This document shows positions 53,618 through 63,883 of a DNA stretch of 64,000 bases, one piece after another; the stretch's first letter is position 1; each line of letters starts with the position of its first letter. Source of the stretch: Martinezella dioscoreae (GTDB lineage Bacteria; Pseudomonadota; Alphaproteobacteria; Rhizobiales; Rhizobiaceae); the NCBI RefSeq assembly GCF_009176305.1, contig NZ_BLAJ01000016.1, forward strand, positions 1-64,000. The letters are read 5' to 3'. The position numbers and the translations under genes were made by a program. Below the pieces are notes generated by a model. It made no database searches. It was not told the DNA's origin and saw only the letters and a program-made list of their open reading frames with translations.

Positions 53618-56479
53618 ATGTCACGTCAAAACCCAGCCGGCCGCCTATCCCTGAAACTTTTCGTTGCGACAGCGCTCGCACTCCTCGTTACCGTTGCGGC
53701 TCCCGCCTATGCGGAAACGCCTGTCGCCAGCTGGCCTCAGGCGGCAAGCGATCTGCCGGCGGAGCAGGGGATTCGCTTTGGGACTTTGCCGAACGGCATG
53801 CGCTATGCCGTCATGCACAATGCGACACCCGCCGGCCAGGTGGCGATCCGCTTCCGCATCGGTGCCGGCTCGTTGCAGGAGCGCGACGACCAGCAGGGTC
53901 TGGCGCACTTCCTCGAGCATATGGCCTTCAAGGGCTCGACCCATGTGCCGGAAGGCGAAATGGTGCGCACCCTTCAGCGTCTCGGTCTTGCCTTCGGCGC
54001 GGATACCAATGCGTCGACGAGCTATGGCGAAACTGTTTATGCGCTGGATCTGCCGGAAGCCAATCCGGAGACGGTTTCGACCGGCCTGATGCTGATGCGC
54101 GAGACGGCGAGCGAACTGACGCTCGATGCCGGCGCCTTCGACCGCGAGCGCGGCGTCATCCTTTCGGAAGAGAAGCTGCGCGACACGCCGCAATACCGTG
54201 GCGGGACCGGTTTGCTTGCGCAGCTGCTGCCAGGGCAGCGTGTGCCGCAGCGTCCGCCCATCGGCAAGACCGATATTATCAGCAACGCTCCGGTCGATCT
54301 GCTGCGGGATTTCTACCGCAGCTATTATCGCCCCGATCGCGCCACCCTAATTGTCGTCGGCGATATCGATGCGGCCGCCATCGAAGCCGATATCCGTAAC
54401 CGCTTCGGCAATTGGGTCCCCGCCGCACCTGCACCCGCAGACCCTGATCTCGGCACTCTCCAAAGCCATGGAGAGCGCGTCGGGACGGTCATCGTGCCGG
54501 GTGGCGCGACCCGCGTGCAGCTTGCCTGGACACGGGCCTACGACGCATCGCCGGATACGGCTGCCAAGCGCCGCTCGCAGCTGGTGGAGGATATCGGCCT
54601 CGCCGTTCTCAACCGGCGCCTGTCAGTTTTGGCACAGCAGCCCAATCCGCCCTTCGTCAGCGCGCAGGCCGGTGCGCAGGATCTGCTGAAATCGGCCCAT
54701 GTGGCGATGGTTTCCGCCGATAGCGATCCCGCGAAGTGGCAGGCTGCCCTGGCCGCTATCGATCAGGAGCAGCGCCGCATTGCGCAGTTCGGTGCCAACC
54801 AGAGCGAGATCGACAGGGAAATCGCCGAATATCGCTCCACCCTCCAGGCAGTCGCGAGCGGTGCCGCGACGCGCACGAGCCCGGATATTGCCGGTTCGCT
54901 CAACTGGAGCGTCGGTGAAAACATGGTTTTCACCTCGCCTGCGGACGATCTGGCGCTGTTTGATGCCGCGATGAAAGACCTGCGGGCGGAAGAGGTCAAC
55001 CAGGTTCTTCAGCGCGTCTTTACCGGCAATGGTCCGCAGCTGGTGCTGCAAATCCCGCAAATGCTCGAGGGCGGCGATGCCGCTGTGGAGAAAGCCTATG
55101 CCGAATCTCGCGCCGTGGCGGTAAAGGCGCCGGAACAGACGGCTTCGGTCGCATGGCCCTACACCGATTTCGGCAAGCCCGGCGATATCGTCGAACGCCG
55201 TACGGTCGATGATCTCGGCGTTACGATGGTGCGTTTCGCCAATGGCGTCCGCCTGACCGTTAAGCCGACGAAATATCGCGCTGACGAGGTTTTGGTGCGG
55301 GCTGAGGTCGGCCGTGGCCGGTTGGACCTGCCGAACGACCGCCCGCTGCCGATTTGGGCGGCGCCGGCTCTGCCGCTATCCGGCCTGAAAGCCATTGGCT
55401 ATGACGACATGCAGAAGGCTTTTGCCGCGAAGGTCGTGAGCATTGATTTCGCCATTCAGGATGCCGCTTTCAAATTCGAAGGTACGACGCAGCCGCGCGA
55501 TCTGCAAACGCAATTGCAGCTGCTGACGGCTTACGTCTCCGATGCGGCCTATCGTCCGGATGTTTTCAAGCGAGTCCAGCAAGCCTATCTGAACATGCTT
55601 CCCCAGCTTCAGGCGACGCCAGGCAGCGTGGTCGGCCGCGACCTTTCGGGCCTCCTGCATTCTGGCGATCCGCGCTGGGCATTTCCGGACCGGACGCAGT
55701 TGATGGATGCGAAGCCGGAAGATTTCGAGGGCCTCCTGCAGCCCGCTCTTTCGAAGGGGCCGATCGAGGTCATCATCGCCGGCGATGTCGAGGCCGACGA
55801 CGTCATTCGCTTGACCGCGCAGACCTTCGGCGCCTTGCCGGTTCGCGGCGACGAAGGGAAACAGAGCGACGGTTCCGGCGTGCATTTTCCGGCACCGACG
55901 ACCGATCCGGTCGTGCGCCTTCACGATGGGCGCAGCGACAGCGCCGGTGCAGCCGTCGCCATGCCGATCGGCGATTTCCTTTCGGATCTGCCGCGTGCTG
56001 CCGCTGCCAATGTCGCCGGGGCGATCCTGCAGAACCGCCTAATCGACCAGTTCCGTATCGCCGAGGGCGCCACCTACAGCCCTCAGGGCGAGGTCGATCT
56101 GTCGAGGTCGATCCCCGGCTATGGTTTTGCCTATCTCTATGTCGAAACCACACCCGCCAAGGTGGATCACTTCTTTGAGCTGGTGAATAAGATCGCCGCC
56201 GATCTCGGTCAGGGAGATGTTTCGCCCGATGAGCTGACGCGGGCCAAGGTTCCGATCATCGAAGCGGTGAAGCGCTCGCAACAGACCAACGGCTATTGGG
56301 TTCAGAATCTTCGCGATGCTCAGAGAGATCCTCGGCGTCTCGACCGTATTCGCAAGAGTATCAGCGGCTACGAAGCCGTGACCGCCGAGGATGTCCGCGC
56401 CATCGCAACAACCTATCTGAAGCCTGATGCCTCCTGGCGGCTGAAGATATTGCCGGCGGATGGATCGGCCGTGCGTTAG
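53618..56479 (+). CDS. M16 family (pitrilysin) metallopeptidase, exported
   Basis: 953-aa zinc peptidase with a signal peptide (residues about 1-35, ending AYAE). The inverted zinc motif HFLEH is at residues 97-101, with the downstream glutamate in the ERGVILSEEK segment. Four M16 domains are present: active N-terminal domain, second domain, and an inactive C-terminal pair. Size and layout match PqqL-type periplasmic peptidases. The start at 53618 removes a poorly supported N-terminal extension. Confidence 0.92.
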   Translation: MSRQNPAGRLSLKLFVATALALLVTVAAPAYAETPVASWPQAASDLPAEQGIRFGTLPNGMRYAVMHNATPAGQVAIRFRIGAGSLQERDDQQGLAHFLEHMAFKGSTHVPEGEMVRTLQRLGLAFGADTNASTSYGETVYALDLPEANPETVSTGLMLMRETASELTLDAGAFDRERGVILSEEKLRDTPQYRGGTGLLAQLLPGQRVPQRPPIGKTDIISNAPVDLLRDFYRSYYRPDRATLIVVGDIDAAAIEADIRNRFGNWVPAAPAPADPDLGTLQSHGERVGTVIVPGGATRVQLAWTRAYDASPDTAAKRRSQLVEDIGLAVLNRRLSVLAQQPNPPFVSAQAGAQDLLKSAHVAMVSADSDPAKWQAALAAIDQEQRRIAQFGANQSEIDREIAEYRSTLQAVASGAATRTSPDIAGSLNWSVGENMVFTSPADDLALFDAAMKDLRAEEVNQVLQRVFTGNGPQLVLQIPQMLEGGDAAVEKAYAESRAVAVKAPEQTASVAWPYTDFGKPGDIVERRTVDDLGVTMVRFANGVRLTVKPTKYRADEVLVRAEVGRGRLDLPNDRPLPIWAAPALPLSGLKAIGYDDMQKAFAAKVVSIDFAIQDAAFKFEGTTQPRDLQTQLQLLTAYVSDAAYRPDVFKRVQQAYLNMLPQLQATPGSVVGRDLSGLLHSGDPRWAFPDRTQLMDAKPEDFEGLLQPALSKGPIEVIIAGDVEADDVIRLTAQTFGALPVRGDEGKQSDGSGVHFPAPTTDPVVRLHDGRSDSAGAAVAMPIGDFLSDLPRAAAANVAGAILQNRLIDQFRIAEGATYSPQGEVDLSRSIPGYGFAYLYVETTPAKVDHFFELVNKIAADLGQGDVSPDELTRAKVPIIEAVKRSQQTNGYWVQNLRDAQRDPRRLDRIRKSISGYEAVTAEDVRAIATTYLKPDASWRLKILPADGSAVR

Positions 56480-56580
56480 GCCATTATCTGCCGGCCAAAT
56501 TGCCGCAGCCGGCTTTTGTTGGTCGGGTAGCATTGCAATGTGTGGTAGTCTGCAGCCGTCGAATAAAGGCGGATGAAATC

Positions 56581-57087
56581 ATGTCTGCAAGGCCTTTGAT
56601 GGTGAAGCCCCTAATGCCGCATCCAGCGCTGCCGGATGCCGATTGGGCTGACTGCTACGAACTGAGTATCCCGAACTCGGATCTGACGGCCATTGCCGCC
56701 GCCCGAGCGATGCTCAGCCGCTTTCCGCTTTGGGCGCGGCTGCTGATACGAGTGCGCGATGCGATAACCAGTTTGTTCGGCTTGAAATCCAGCAGCGACC
56801 TTCGGGCACAGGAGCTGGAAAAGATCGGCTTCTTTCCCGTCGTCAGCAAGTCCGACAATCAGGTCGTGCTCGGGTTCGACGATCGGCATCTCGATTTTCG
56901 GGTCGTTATCGACGTGCGTGATGACGACCAGGGGTGTCGGCTAGTCGATGCCACGACGCTCGTCCGGCGGAACATATTGCTGGGTCGGATCTATCTCGCC
57001 ATCATCACGCCATTCCACCGGCTGATCGTCGCGACGATGCTTGCCGATCTTGGCAAGCGGTTGCGAGCGGTCAGTTTACCGCCGTGA
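56581..57087 (+). CDS. DUF2867-like protein
   Basis: 168-aa protein resembling DUF2867. Landmarks are LPDADWADCYELSIPNSDLTAI, the MLSRFPLWARLLIRVRDAITSLFGL segment, VVLGFDDRHLDFRVVIDV and the C-terminal NILLGRIYLAIITPFHRLIVATML (a hydrophobic stretch, possibly membrane-associated). Function unknown. The start at 56581 is chosen for N-terminal fit. Its last 17 nt overlap the convergent TraB/GumN gene. Confidence 0.8.
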   Translation: MSARPLMVKPLMPHPALPDADWADCYELSIPNSDLTAIAAARAMLSRFPLWARLLIRVRDAITSLFGLKSSSDLRAQELEKIGFFPVVSKSDNQVVLGFDDRHLDFRVVIDVRDDDQGCRLVDATTLVRRNILLGRIYLAIITPFHRLIVATMLADLGKRLRAVSLPP

Positions 57088-58162
57088 CAGTAAAGCCCTG
57101 CTTGCGTAGCAGCGACACGAGACCCTGATCGCCGACGAGGTGAAGCGCACCAACGGCGATGAAGGCATTGCCTTTGTCGAGAACCGGCGCGGCGCGCTCG
57201 GCCATGACCTTGTTGCGGTCGAGGATGATGCGCTGTTCGAAGGCGGCGGTATCGGCATCGGTGATCTTCTGGTCCGGTTCGATCACTTTCAGCATCGGGA
57301 TCATCGCGCCGATATTGCCGGCGAGATAGAGGCCTGTCATCGTTTCATTGACGTCGTTGATCTTGTCGCCCAGTTCGAGCGTCTGCATCAGCGATTTCAG
57401 ATGAAGCGCGATCGGCAGATCGCTCATGGCTTTGGCCTGCTCTGCCAGCGTTTCGAGGCCAACGACCTTCTTGCCCTCGGCCGCGGCATCGCCCGCCAGC
57501 TTCTGGTCGAGGAATTTCGCACCGGCCGTCTTGCGGCGAACCTCGCAGCCCGTCATCTCGAAGGAGCTCGAGATCAGCCAGGGCTGCATGCGGGAAACCG
57601 CGGCGAGCGCAATGCCGCGCGCTTTCAGGCCCGCTTCCAGCCGGGCACTGTCTTCGGGCGACAGATGCTGGCTGATGGTCGAGCCGTCGGTGAGCATGGT
57701 GAGTGAAGGATTGGCGAAGAGGGCAGCGGCGGCCTTCTTGTCGTCGAGAATTTCATCCGATTCGACAACGATTGTATCGGCTGATGCAACGGCGTCTGCA
57801 GCGCCCCTCGGCATGGTGAGCACGCGCGAATCCGAAACATGCATGGAGCCCAGCAGCCAGGACGGCTTCAGGCCGGGCTTTTCGATCTTCCAGAAGATGC
57901 CCTTGCCGTTTTCCACCTTGTCGCCGGCGGCGATGATGGAGGCGTATTTCGCCGGATCGTTCTTTTGAAGTTCGGCCATCAGATCCTTGCCGCCGCAGCT
58001 GTCCGACACAGCGCCTTCTGCATGAGCCGGCTGCAGCGTCAGTATAGTCGCGACCAACAGCACCGCAAGCATCAGCGGAAAGGCGGTTGCAAGCCAGAGA
58101 AGCATATCGCCAAGCGTCGGCTTCATCGACCGCATCGTCTTGGACCCGAGGGTAGAAATCAT
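57071..58162 (-). CDS. TraB/GumN family protein
   Basis: 363-aa protein with an N-terminal membrane or signal segment (about residues 20-48) and the TraB/GumN domain: WLLGSMHVSDSRVL with the conserved GxxH-like motif near residue 108, then VESDEILDD, the central AMSDLPI, and C-terminal NKVMAERAAPVLDKGNAFIAVGALHLVG. The domain relates to metalloprotease-like Tiki proteins; the function in rhizobia is unknown. The start at 58162 has GGAAG about 6 nt upstream; a longer frame begins at 58234. Confidence 0.88.
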   Translation of the reverse strand: MISTLGSKTMRSMKPTLGDMLLWLATAFPLMLAVLLVATILTLQPAHAEGAVSDSCGGKDLMAELQKNDPAKYASIIAAGDKVENGKGIFWKIEKPGLKPSWLLGSMHVSDSRVLTMPRGAADAVASADTIVVESDEILDDKKAAAALFANPSLTMLTDGSTISQHLSPEDSARLEAGLKARGIALAAVSRMQPWLISSSFEMTGCEVRRKTAGAKFLDQKLAGDAAAEGKKVVGLETLAEQAKAMSDLPIALHLKSLMQTLELGDKINDVNETMTGLYLAGNIGAMIPMLKVIEPDQKITDADTAAFEQRIILDRNKVMAERAAPVLDKGNAFIAVGALHLVGDQGLVSLLRKQGFTVTAVN

Positions 58163-58310
58163 CAGAATCTTCCATTCGCAGAGAGCATGACCGCTAATGC
58201 CGGAAAGCGGCTTTCGGAGGGCATGCCGGGACATGGTTCTGCTTTACGCGAGGGAGGCGGAAATTCCCTTAACGCGAGAGGTTAATCTTTTCTTATGCGC
58301 GTGGACGGCC

Positions 58311-59282
58311 TTACGCGCGGGGATGGGCGCGGTCGTAGACCTCGAGCAGGCGCGAGGAGTCGACACCGGTATAGACCTGCGTCGTCGAGAGGCTGGCGTG
58401 GCCGAGCAGTTCCTGGATGGTTCTGAGATCGCCGCCGCCAGCCAGGAGGTGAGTGGCAAAGGAATGGCGAAGCGCGTGCGGTGTTGCCGTGTCCGGCAGC
58501 CCGAAGGCGCCGCGCAGTTTCTGCATGCCGTGCTGGATGATGCCCGGCTGCAGCTTGCCGCCACGCGCGCCACGAAAGAGGGCGCCATCAGTTTCGAGAT
58601 GATAAGGGCAGAGCTTGCGATATTGATCGATCGCTTCGATAACAATCGGAAGCAACGGCACCAGTCGCGTCTTGTTGCCCTTGCCGGTGATGCGCAGCGA
58701 TGTCGCTCCTGATGGAAAGTCCTGCGGTTTCAGATCCAGCGCTTCGGAAATGCGCAGACCGCAGCCATAGAGCAGGGTCAGCACGGCGGCATCGCGCGCA
58801 GCGATCCATGGTTCTTCGTGCAGCTGCGCCTCGTCACTGACGACGGTGATCGCCTGCTTGTCGGAAAGGGGCTTCGGCAGCGATTTCGGCTGTTTCGGCG
58901 AGCGGACCGCAGCGGCACCCGCGGCATTCACAAGGCCCTTCTTCTCAAGATAGCGCAACAGCGAGCGAAGCCCGGCAAGATTGCGGCCGAGCGAACGTGC
59001 GCCCGCGCCGTCCTTGCGGCGGGCGGCAAGGAATGCACGAAAGTCGGCGGGACGGAGCGCATGAATATCCTCGATCGTTGCCGGACCGCCGAGATGGCCG
59101 GTGAGGAAGGTCAAGAATTGCCGCGTATCTCGTTCATAGGCATTCAGCGTGTGGGCGGCGAGCCGCCGCTCCTGACCAAGCGCATCTAGCCAGCGGTTGC
59201 GTTCCGCCATCAACCTGGAGTCGGCGATGATCAATAATTCGTTCAGTGGAAAACCCCTTGAAATTCGGATTCCTTCTGCCAC
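58311..59282 (-). CDS. xerC: Tyrosine recombinase XerC
   Basis: 323-aa site-specific recombinase resolving chromosome dimers at dif. The SAM-like N-terminal domain (AAHTLNAYERDTRQFLTFL) is followed by the catalytic domain with Arg177, Lys201, His269, Arg272, His295 and Tyr304, all intact. The start is uncertain: this is the longest version (GTG at 59282), and an ATG at 59210 would give 299 aa, the E. coli size. XerD is not in the window. Confidence 0.92.
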   Translation of the reverse strand: MAEGIRISRGFPLNELLIIADSRLMAERNRWLDALGQERRLAAHTLNAYERDTRQFLTFLTGHLGGPATIEDIHALRPADFRAFLAARRKDGAGARSLGRNLAGLRSLLRYLEKKGLVNAAGAAAVRSPKQPKSLPKPLSDKQAITVVSDEAQLHEEPWIAARDAAVLTLLYGCGLRISEALDLKPQDFPSGATSLRITGKGNKTRLVPLLPIVIEAIDQYRKLCPYHLETDGALFRGARGGKLQPGIIQHGMQKLRGAFGLPDTATPHALRHSFATHLLAGGGDLRTIQELLGHASLSTTQVYTGVDSSRLLEVYDRAHPRA

Positions 59283-59493
59283 TTTGAAGGAAGGAAGGTT
59301 ATGGAATCGCTAATTTTCCCGCTGCTTCCGGCGCGTTTTCCCTTCGTGCTGCGGGGAGTAGCTGGACTTCAATGAAACTGCATATGGGTCGATTCCGGAT
59401 CTCGGATGGTTCGCCTTCCATATGCGAGGCGCTTGTCATGCTTCGATCATATTCGATTGCGATAGAATATCTCCCAACCATTCAGGACACTTC

Positions 59494-60438
59494 ATGGCGC
59501 GCCGCGGCTCGATAACTGCACTGGGACAACTTGCAGAAGCGATCGCTTTGGTGTCTCAGGGCCAGCCCGGACATATTGTCGATACTCTCATCGCCGAGCG
59601 CGGGCAAAAGATCGTGCGTAATCCGCTCTGGCCGCTCATGCGCCCATTTCTCTACACGCTGCTGCGCTACAACAAGGCAATCGAGTTCGCCGACGATGTC
59701 GCCAAGCTCTCCGGCTTTCAATGCTTCGAATATATGAGCGATCTGCTGCGGCTCGATATCGGCGTCACCCATCCCGATCGTATCCCGGCTAAGGGCGGCT
59801 TCATTCTCGTCAGCAATCATCCCACAGGCATTGCAGATGGCGTTGCTGTCTTCGATCTTCTGAAGTCGCGCCGGCCCGATATGATGATCTTTGCCAACCG
59901 CGATGCGGTACGCGTCAACCCGCGCTTTGCCGAGATGATCATCCCTGTGGAGTGGCGCGAGGAATATAAGAGCAAGCCAAAGACGCGCGAGACGCTGCAG
60001 CTGACCAACCGCGCCGTGGCGGAGGGCAAGGTGACCGTGCTCTTCCCGTCCGGCCGCATCGCCTACTGGGCGAACGGCAGGCTGAACGAACGCCCGTGGA
60101 AGACCTCGGCCGTGGGCTTGGCACGTAAATACAATCTGCCGATCCTGCCGGTGCATCTGACGGCGCGCAATTCCGGCCTGTTCTACTGGTTCGCCAAATG
60201 GTCGACCGAGCTGCGCGACATGACCGTGTTCCACGAGCTGCTCAACAAGCGCGGCGACCGGTTCGATTTCCTCGTCGGCAATCTCATTCCCGTCGAACAT
60301 CTGGACGGCGACGTCAACGAGGTGACGAAGGCGCTGGAGAGGCACACCGTCTTCGATCTTGCGGCGGATGGAAACGCAACCTTCTCGCCGCTCGTCCCTC
60401 CGAACCAGGACGAGCCTCTGGTTTCGCATTCTCTTTAA
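59494..60438 (+). CDS. Lysophospholipid/1-acyl-glycerol-3-phosphate acyltransferase-like protein
   Basis: 314-aa PlsC-type acyltransferase. The H-x4-D motif is in SNHPTGIAD (His109, Asp114); block II R-containing IFANRDAVRVNP and block III FPSGRIAYW follow. A hydrophobic segment at about 45-60 suggests membrane contact. Substrate could be lysophosphatidate or an ornithine lipid precursor. The start at 59494 lies about 210 nt from the divergent xerC start; the ATPase gene follows 25 nt downstream. Confidence 0.85.
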   Translation: MARRGSITALGQLAEAIALVSQGQPGHIVDTLIAERGQKIVRNPLWPLMRPFLYTLLRYNKAIEFADDVAKLSGFQCFEYMSDLLRLDIGVTHPDRIPAKGGFILVSNHPTGIADGVAVFDLLKSRRPDMMIFANRDAVRVNPRFAEMIIPVEWREEYKSKPKTRETLQLTNRAVAEGKVTVLFPSGRIAYWANGRLNERPWKTSAVGLARKYNLPILPVHLTARNSGLFYWFAKWSTELRDMTVFHELLNKRGDRFDFLVGNLIPVEHLDGDVNEVTKALERHTVFDLAADGNATFSPLVPPNQDEPLVSHSL

Positions 60439-60463
60439 TATCGGAATCGGCTAAACCCTCCGC

Positions 60464-61600
60464 ATGCAGCTTCGCTCCATGTTTGCCCGCAATTATCGCT
60501 CCCTGCGCTCGATCCGCATGGATCTTTCCGATGTCAATCTGTTCATCGGTGAGAACGGTGTCGGCAAGTCCAATCTCTATCGCTCCCTGCAGCTGGTGCA
60601 GGCTGCTGTTCGTGGGCGGCTGGCGCACGAGATATCGAGCGAAGGCGGCATGTTCTCGGCCATGTGGTCGGGCAAGCGGCGTTCGCATGAGTCCGCCCGT
60701 ATCCGCTTCGATGTCGAACTGCTCGACATAGAGCGGGCGGCGACCTTTCGCTACTGGATCGAAGCGGGCATGCGGCCGCCCGTGGCATCCGCCGGATTTC
60801 CATTGGAGCCGCAGGTCAAGGCCGAGGAACTTTCCGTCGAGACGGGGCGGCGGCCGGTGACGATGATGAAGCGCGAGGGGCCAGGCATTTCCGTGCGCGG
60901 CGAGAGCGGCCGCATGCAGGCGCATCCGGAGAACGCCCTGACCTCCGAAACCGCGGTCGCATTACTCGGTGATGCCGGTCATTTTCCGGAGGTCGGCACG
61001 TTCCGGCGCGCCGTCGACGCCTGGCGATTCTACCACGGCTTCCGCACCGATCGCGGCTCGCCGCTGCGTGCGCCTTGCCTTGCCGTGACGTCTCCCATGC
61101 TGGACGAGGATGGCGCCAATATCGCCGCCGTTTTCGCAACCCTCGTCCATACGCGCGAAGACACCGTGGAGCTGGACCGGGTTCTAGCCGCAGCGCTCGG
61201 AGGGGCGCGGCTTGTTGTGCCCGAACCGCAGGAAATGGCGGATTTCGGCCTGATGCTGCCCGAGTTTCCCAACCGCATCTTCCAGCCGCGCGAACTTTCC
61301 GATGGCCAGATCCGCTTCCTCGGTCTTGCAGCAGCCCTGATGTCCTATCGCCTACCGCCGCTGATCGCGCTCAACGAGCCGGAGGCGAGCCTGCACCCCG
61401 ACATGCTGGTGCCGCTTGCCGACATGATCGCCGCGGCCGCAAAGACGAGCCAGATCTGGATCGTCACTCATTCAGAACGTCTGGCCGAGGTCGTTCGCGA
61501 GCGCTGTGGAGCGAAGCCGCGCCAGGTGATCCGTGAGGACGGCTCCACCTGGATCGACGGCATGCGGCTGACTGGCGAGATCGATGATGAAGATGAGTAG
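60464..61600 (+). CDS. AAA family ATPase, RecF/OLD-like (COG4637-type)
   Basis: 378-aa P-loop ATPase of the AAA_21/SMC-like group. It opens with FARNYRSLRSIRMDL and Walker A GENGVGKSN (residues 29-37). The Walker B region LIALNEPEASLHPDML and the following ELSDGQIRFLGLAAAL give the ABC-type signature and D-loop arrangement. No nuclease (Toprim) domain is present at this length, unlike OLD proteins. Function unknown; it could be a DNA-repair or defence accessory. It lies immediately before priA. Confidence 0.82.
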   Translation: MQLRSMFARNYRSLRSIRMDLSDVNLFIGENGVGKSNLYRSLQLVQAAVRGRLAHEISSEGGMFSAMWSGKRRSHESARIRFDVELLDIERAATFRYWIEAGMRPPVASAGFPLEPQVKAEELSVETGRRPVTMMKREGPGISVRGESGRMQAHPENALTSETAVALLGDAGHFPEVGTFRRAVDAWRFYHGFRTDRGSPLRAPCLAVTSPMLDEDGANIAAVFATLVHTREDTVELDRVLAAALGGARLVVPEPQEMADFGLMLPEFPNRIFQPRELSDGQIRFLGLAAALMSYRLPPLIALNEPEASLHPDMLVPLADMIAAAAKTSQIWIVTHSERLAEVVRERCGAKPRQVIREDGSTWIDGMRLTGEIDDEDE

Positions 61601-61649
61601 CGGCAATCCGGGTTTTCTTTTGCGTCCGTCCGGGGCATGGTCTGGCGCA

Positions 61650-63881
61650 ATGAGCAAAGATTCTTCCGATCTGTTCGGTGCGCTTTTCGAGGCGGCGCCT
61701 GCAAAGCCTGTGATGAGCCGTACTGTGCCCGTTCTCGTGCCGATGCCGGCGCCGCGGGCCTATTCCTATGCGGTGCCCGAGGGCATGGCGGTCGAGCCTG
61801 GTTCTGTCGTGCAGGTGCCTCTCGGGCCGCGGCAGGTGATCGGCGTGGTCTGGGATGGCGAGGATGATGGTGGTGTCGATCCGAAGAAGCTTCGGCCTAT
61901 CAGCCATGTGTTCGATTGCCCGCCGCTCGGCAAGCATATGCGCGATTTCATCGATTGGGTTGCCGCTTATACGCTGTCGCCGCCGGGGTTGGTGGCGCGC
62001 ATGGCGCTGAGAGCGCCGGCCGCCTTCGATCCCGAACCGATGGTCGAGGGACTGCGATTCATCGGCGGGCAGCCGGAACGGATGACGCCGGCGCGCGCCA
62101 AGGTAATGGAGATTGCCGCCGACGGGCTTTCGTGGACGCGGCTCGGCTTGGCGCATGCGGCCGGTGTCTCCACCAGTGTCGTCGACGGGTTGATTTCGCA
62201 GGGCATTTTCGAGACCATCTTCCTGCCGCCGCCGCCCGTCGTCGCCAAGCCCGATCCGGAATTCACCGCGTCACGGTTGCAAGGGCCGCAGAAGGATGCG
62301 GCCGATGAGATCCTGGCCGATGTACGCAAGGGTGAGTTCGCGGTTTCCCTGATCGATGGCGTTACCGGTTCCGGCAAGACGGAGGTCTATTTCGAGGCCA
62401 TCGCCGAAACGCTGAGACGTGGCAAGCAGGTGCTGATCCTGCTGCCGGAAATCGCGTTGACGGCAAGTTTTCTGGAGCGCTTTCAGGATCGCTTCGGCGC
62501 CAAGCCGGCTGAATGGCATTCCGATCTTGCGCCGAAGATGCGAGAAAAGGTCTGGCGCCAAGCCGTTACCGGCGAAGTCAGGGTCGTGGCCGGGGCGCGT
62601 TCAGCGCTGTTCCTGCCTTTCGAGGATCTAGGGCTCATCATCGTCGATGAAGAACATGACCCGGCCTACAAGCAGGAGGATCGCGTCTATTATAATGCGC
62701 GAGATATGGCCGTAGTGCGCGCCCGCATCGGTGATTTCCCGGTCGTGCTGGTATCGGCGACGCCTTCGGTCGAGAGCCAGGTCAATGGCCAGAGCGGGCG
62801 CTACACGACGATCCACCTGCCGACGCGCTTTGGCGATGCGGCTCTTCCCGACCTGCATCTGATCGACATGCGCCGGCATGCGCCGGAACGCGGCGGCTTC
62901 CTTTCGCCCGTGATGATCCGCGCGATCGGCAAGACGGTTGCCAAGGGCGAGCAGGCGCTCCTGTTCCTCAACAGGCGCGGCTATGCGCCGCTGACGCTCT
63001 GCCGCGTCTGCGGCCATCGCTTCCAGTGCCCGCAATGTTCGAGCTGGCTGGTGGAGCATCGCTTCCGCAATCAGATCCAGTGCCATCAATGCGGCTATGC
63101 CGAGCGCACGCCGGAGGCCTGCCCCGAATGCGGCACGCTCGACCACCTCGTTGCCTGCGGCCCGGGCGTCGAGCGCATTGCCGAAGAGGTGGAGCGGCAT
63201 TTCCCCGAGGCGCGGACGATCGTGCTCTCTTCCGACATCATGGGCGGCGTCAAGCGGCTGCGGCTGGAGCTCGACGCCATCGCCAAGGGCGAGGCCGATA
63301 TCGTCATCGGCACGCAGCTCGTCGCCAAGGGGCACAATTTTCCGCTGATGACGCTGGTCGGCATCGTCGATGCCGATCTCGGCCTGGCGAATGGCGATCC
63401 GCGCGCTGCCGAGCGGACGTTCCAGCTCCTGTCGCAGGTGACGGGACGCGCCGGGCGAACCGGTCTCAAGAGCCATGGTCTGCTGCAGACCTACCAGCCG
63501 CAGCATCCCGTCATGCAGGCGATCGTATCCGGCGATGCCACCGCCTTTTACGAGCGCGAAATTTCGGAGCGGGAGAGGGCCATCTTGCCACCCTTCGGCC
63601 GGCTTGCCTCGATCATCGTTTCGGCCGACAGTAGGCAGGATGCCGAGACCCATGCGCGCGGCATGCGCAATGCGGCGCCGCAGGTTTCGGGCATTTCGGT
63701 GTTGGGTCCTGCCGAAGCGCCGATCGCGCTGGTACGTGGCCGCCATCGCTTCCGGCTGCTGGTGCATGGCAGGCGCAATTCCGACATGCAGGGCTTTCTG
63801 CGTGCGATGCTGGCGCAATCACCGAAAGAGCGCGGCTCCGTGCAAGTGCAGCTCGATATCGATCCGCAAAGCTTCTTATGA
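61650..63881 (+). CDS. priA: Primosomal protein N' (replication restart helicase PriA)
   Basis: 743-aa superfamily 2 helicase restarting stalled forks. The N-terminal DNA-binding domain (VLVPMPAPRAYSYAVPEGM) is followed by Walker A GVTGSGKTEVYF near residue 237 and Walker B DEEHD near 333. Eight zinc-binding cysteines lie in CRVCGHRFQCPQC and CHQCGYAERTPEACPEC (about residues 450-493), and helicase motifs V/VI (GTQLVAKGHNFPLMTLVGI, QVTGRAGR) follow. The start at 61650 (MSKDSSDLF) is the usual form; ATG at 61584 overlaps the ATPase gene. Confidence 0.97.
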   Translation: MSKDSSDLFGALFEAAPAKPVMSRTVPVLVPMPAPRAYSYAVPEGMAVEPGSVVQVPLGPRQVIGVVWDGEDDGGVDPKKLRPISHVFDCPPLGKHMRDFIDWVAAYTLSPPGLVARMALRAPAAFDPEPMVEGLRFIGGQPERMTPARAKVMEIAADGLSWTRLGLAHAAGVSTSVVDGLISQGIFETIFLPPPPVVAKPDPEFTASRLQGPQKDAADEILADVRKGEFAVSLIDGVTGSGKTEVYFEAIAETLRRGKQVLILLPEIALTASFLERFQDRFGAKPAEWHSDLAPKMREKVWRQAVTGEVRVVAGARSALFLPFEDLGLIIVDEEHDPAYKQEDRVYYNARDMAVVRARIGDFPVVLVSATPSVESQVNGQSGRYTTIHLPTRFGDAALPDLHLIDMRRHAPERGGFLSPVMIRAIGKTVAKGEQALLFLNRRGYAPLTLCRVCGHRFQCPQCSSWLVEHRFRNQIQCHQCGYAERTPEACPECGTLDHLVACGPGVERIAEEVERHFPEARTIVLSSDIMGGVKRLRLELDAIAKGEADIVIGTQLVAKGHNFPLMTLVGIVDADLGLANGDPRAAERTFQLLSQVTGRAGRTGLKSHGLLQTYQPQHPVMQAIVSGDATAFYEREISERERAILPPFGRLASIIVSADSRQDAETHARGMRNAAPQVSGISVLGPAEAPIALVRGRHRFRLLVHGRRNSDMQGFLRAMLAQSPKERGSVQVQLDIDPQSFL

Positions 63882-63883
63882 AG

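Noticed and set aside
58311..59282. Tyrosine recombinase as the integrase of a mobile element
   Set aside because: Sequence is of the XerC type, flanked by core genes, and no tRNA or direct repeats are adjacent.
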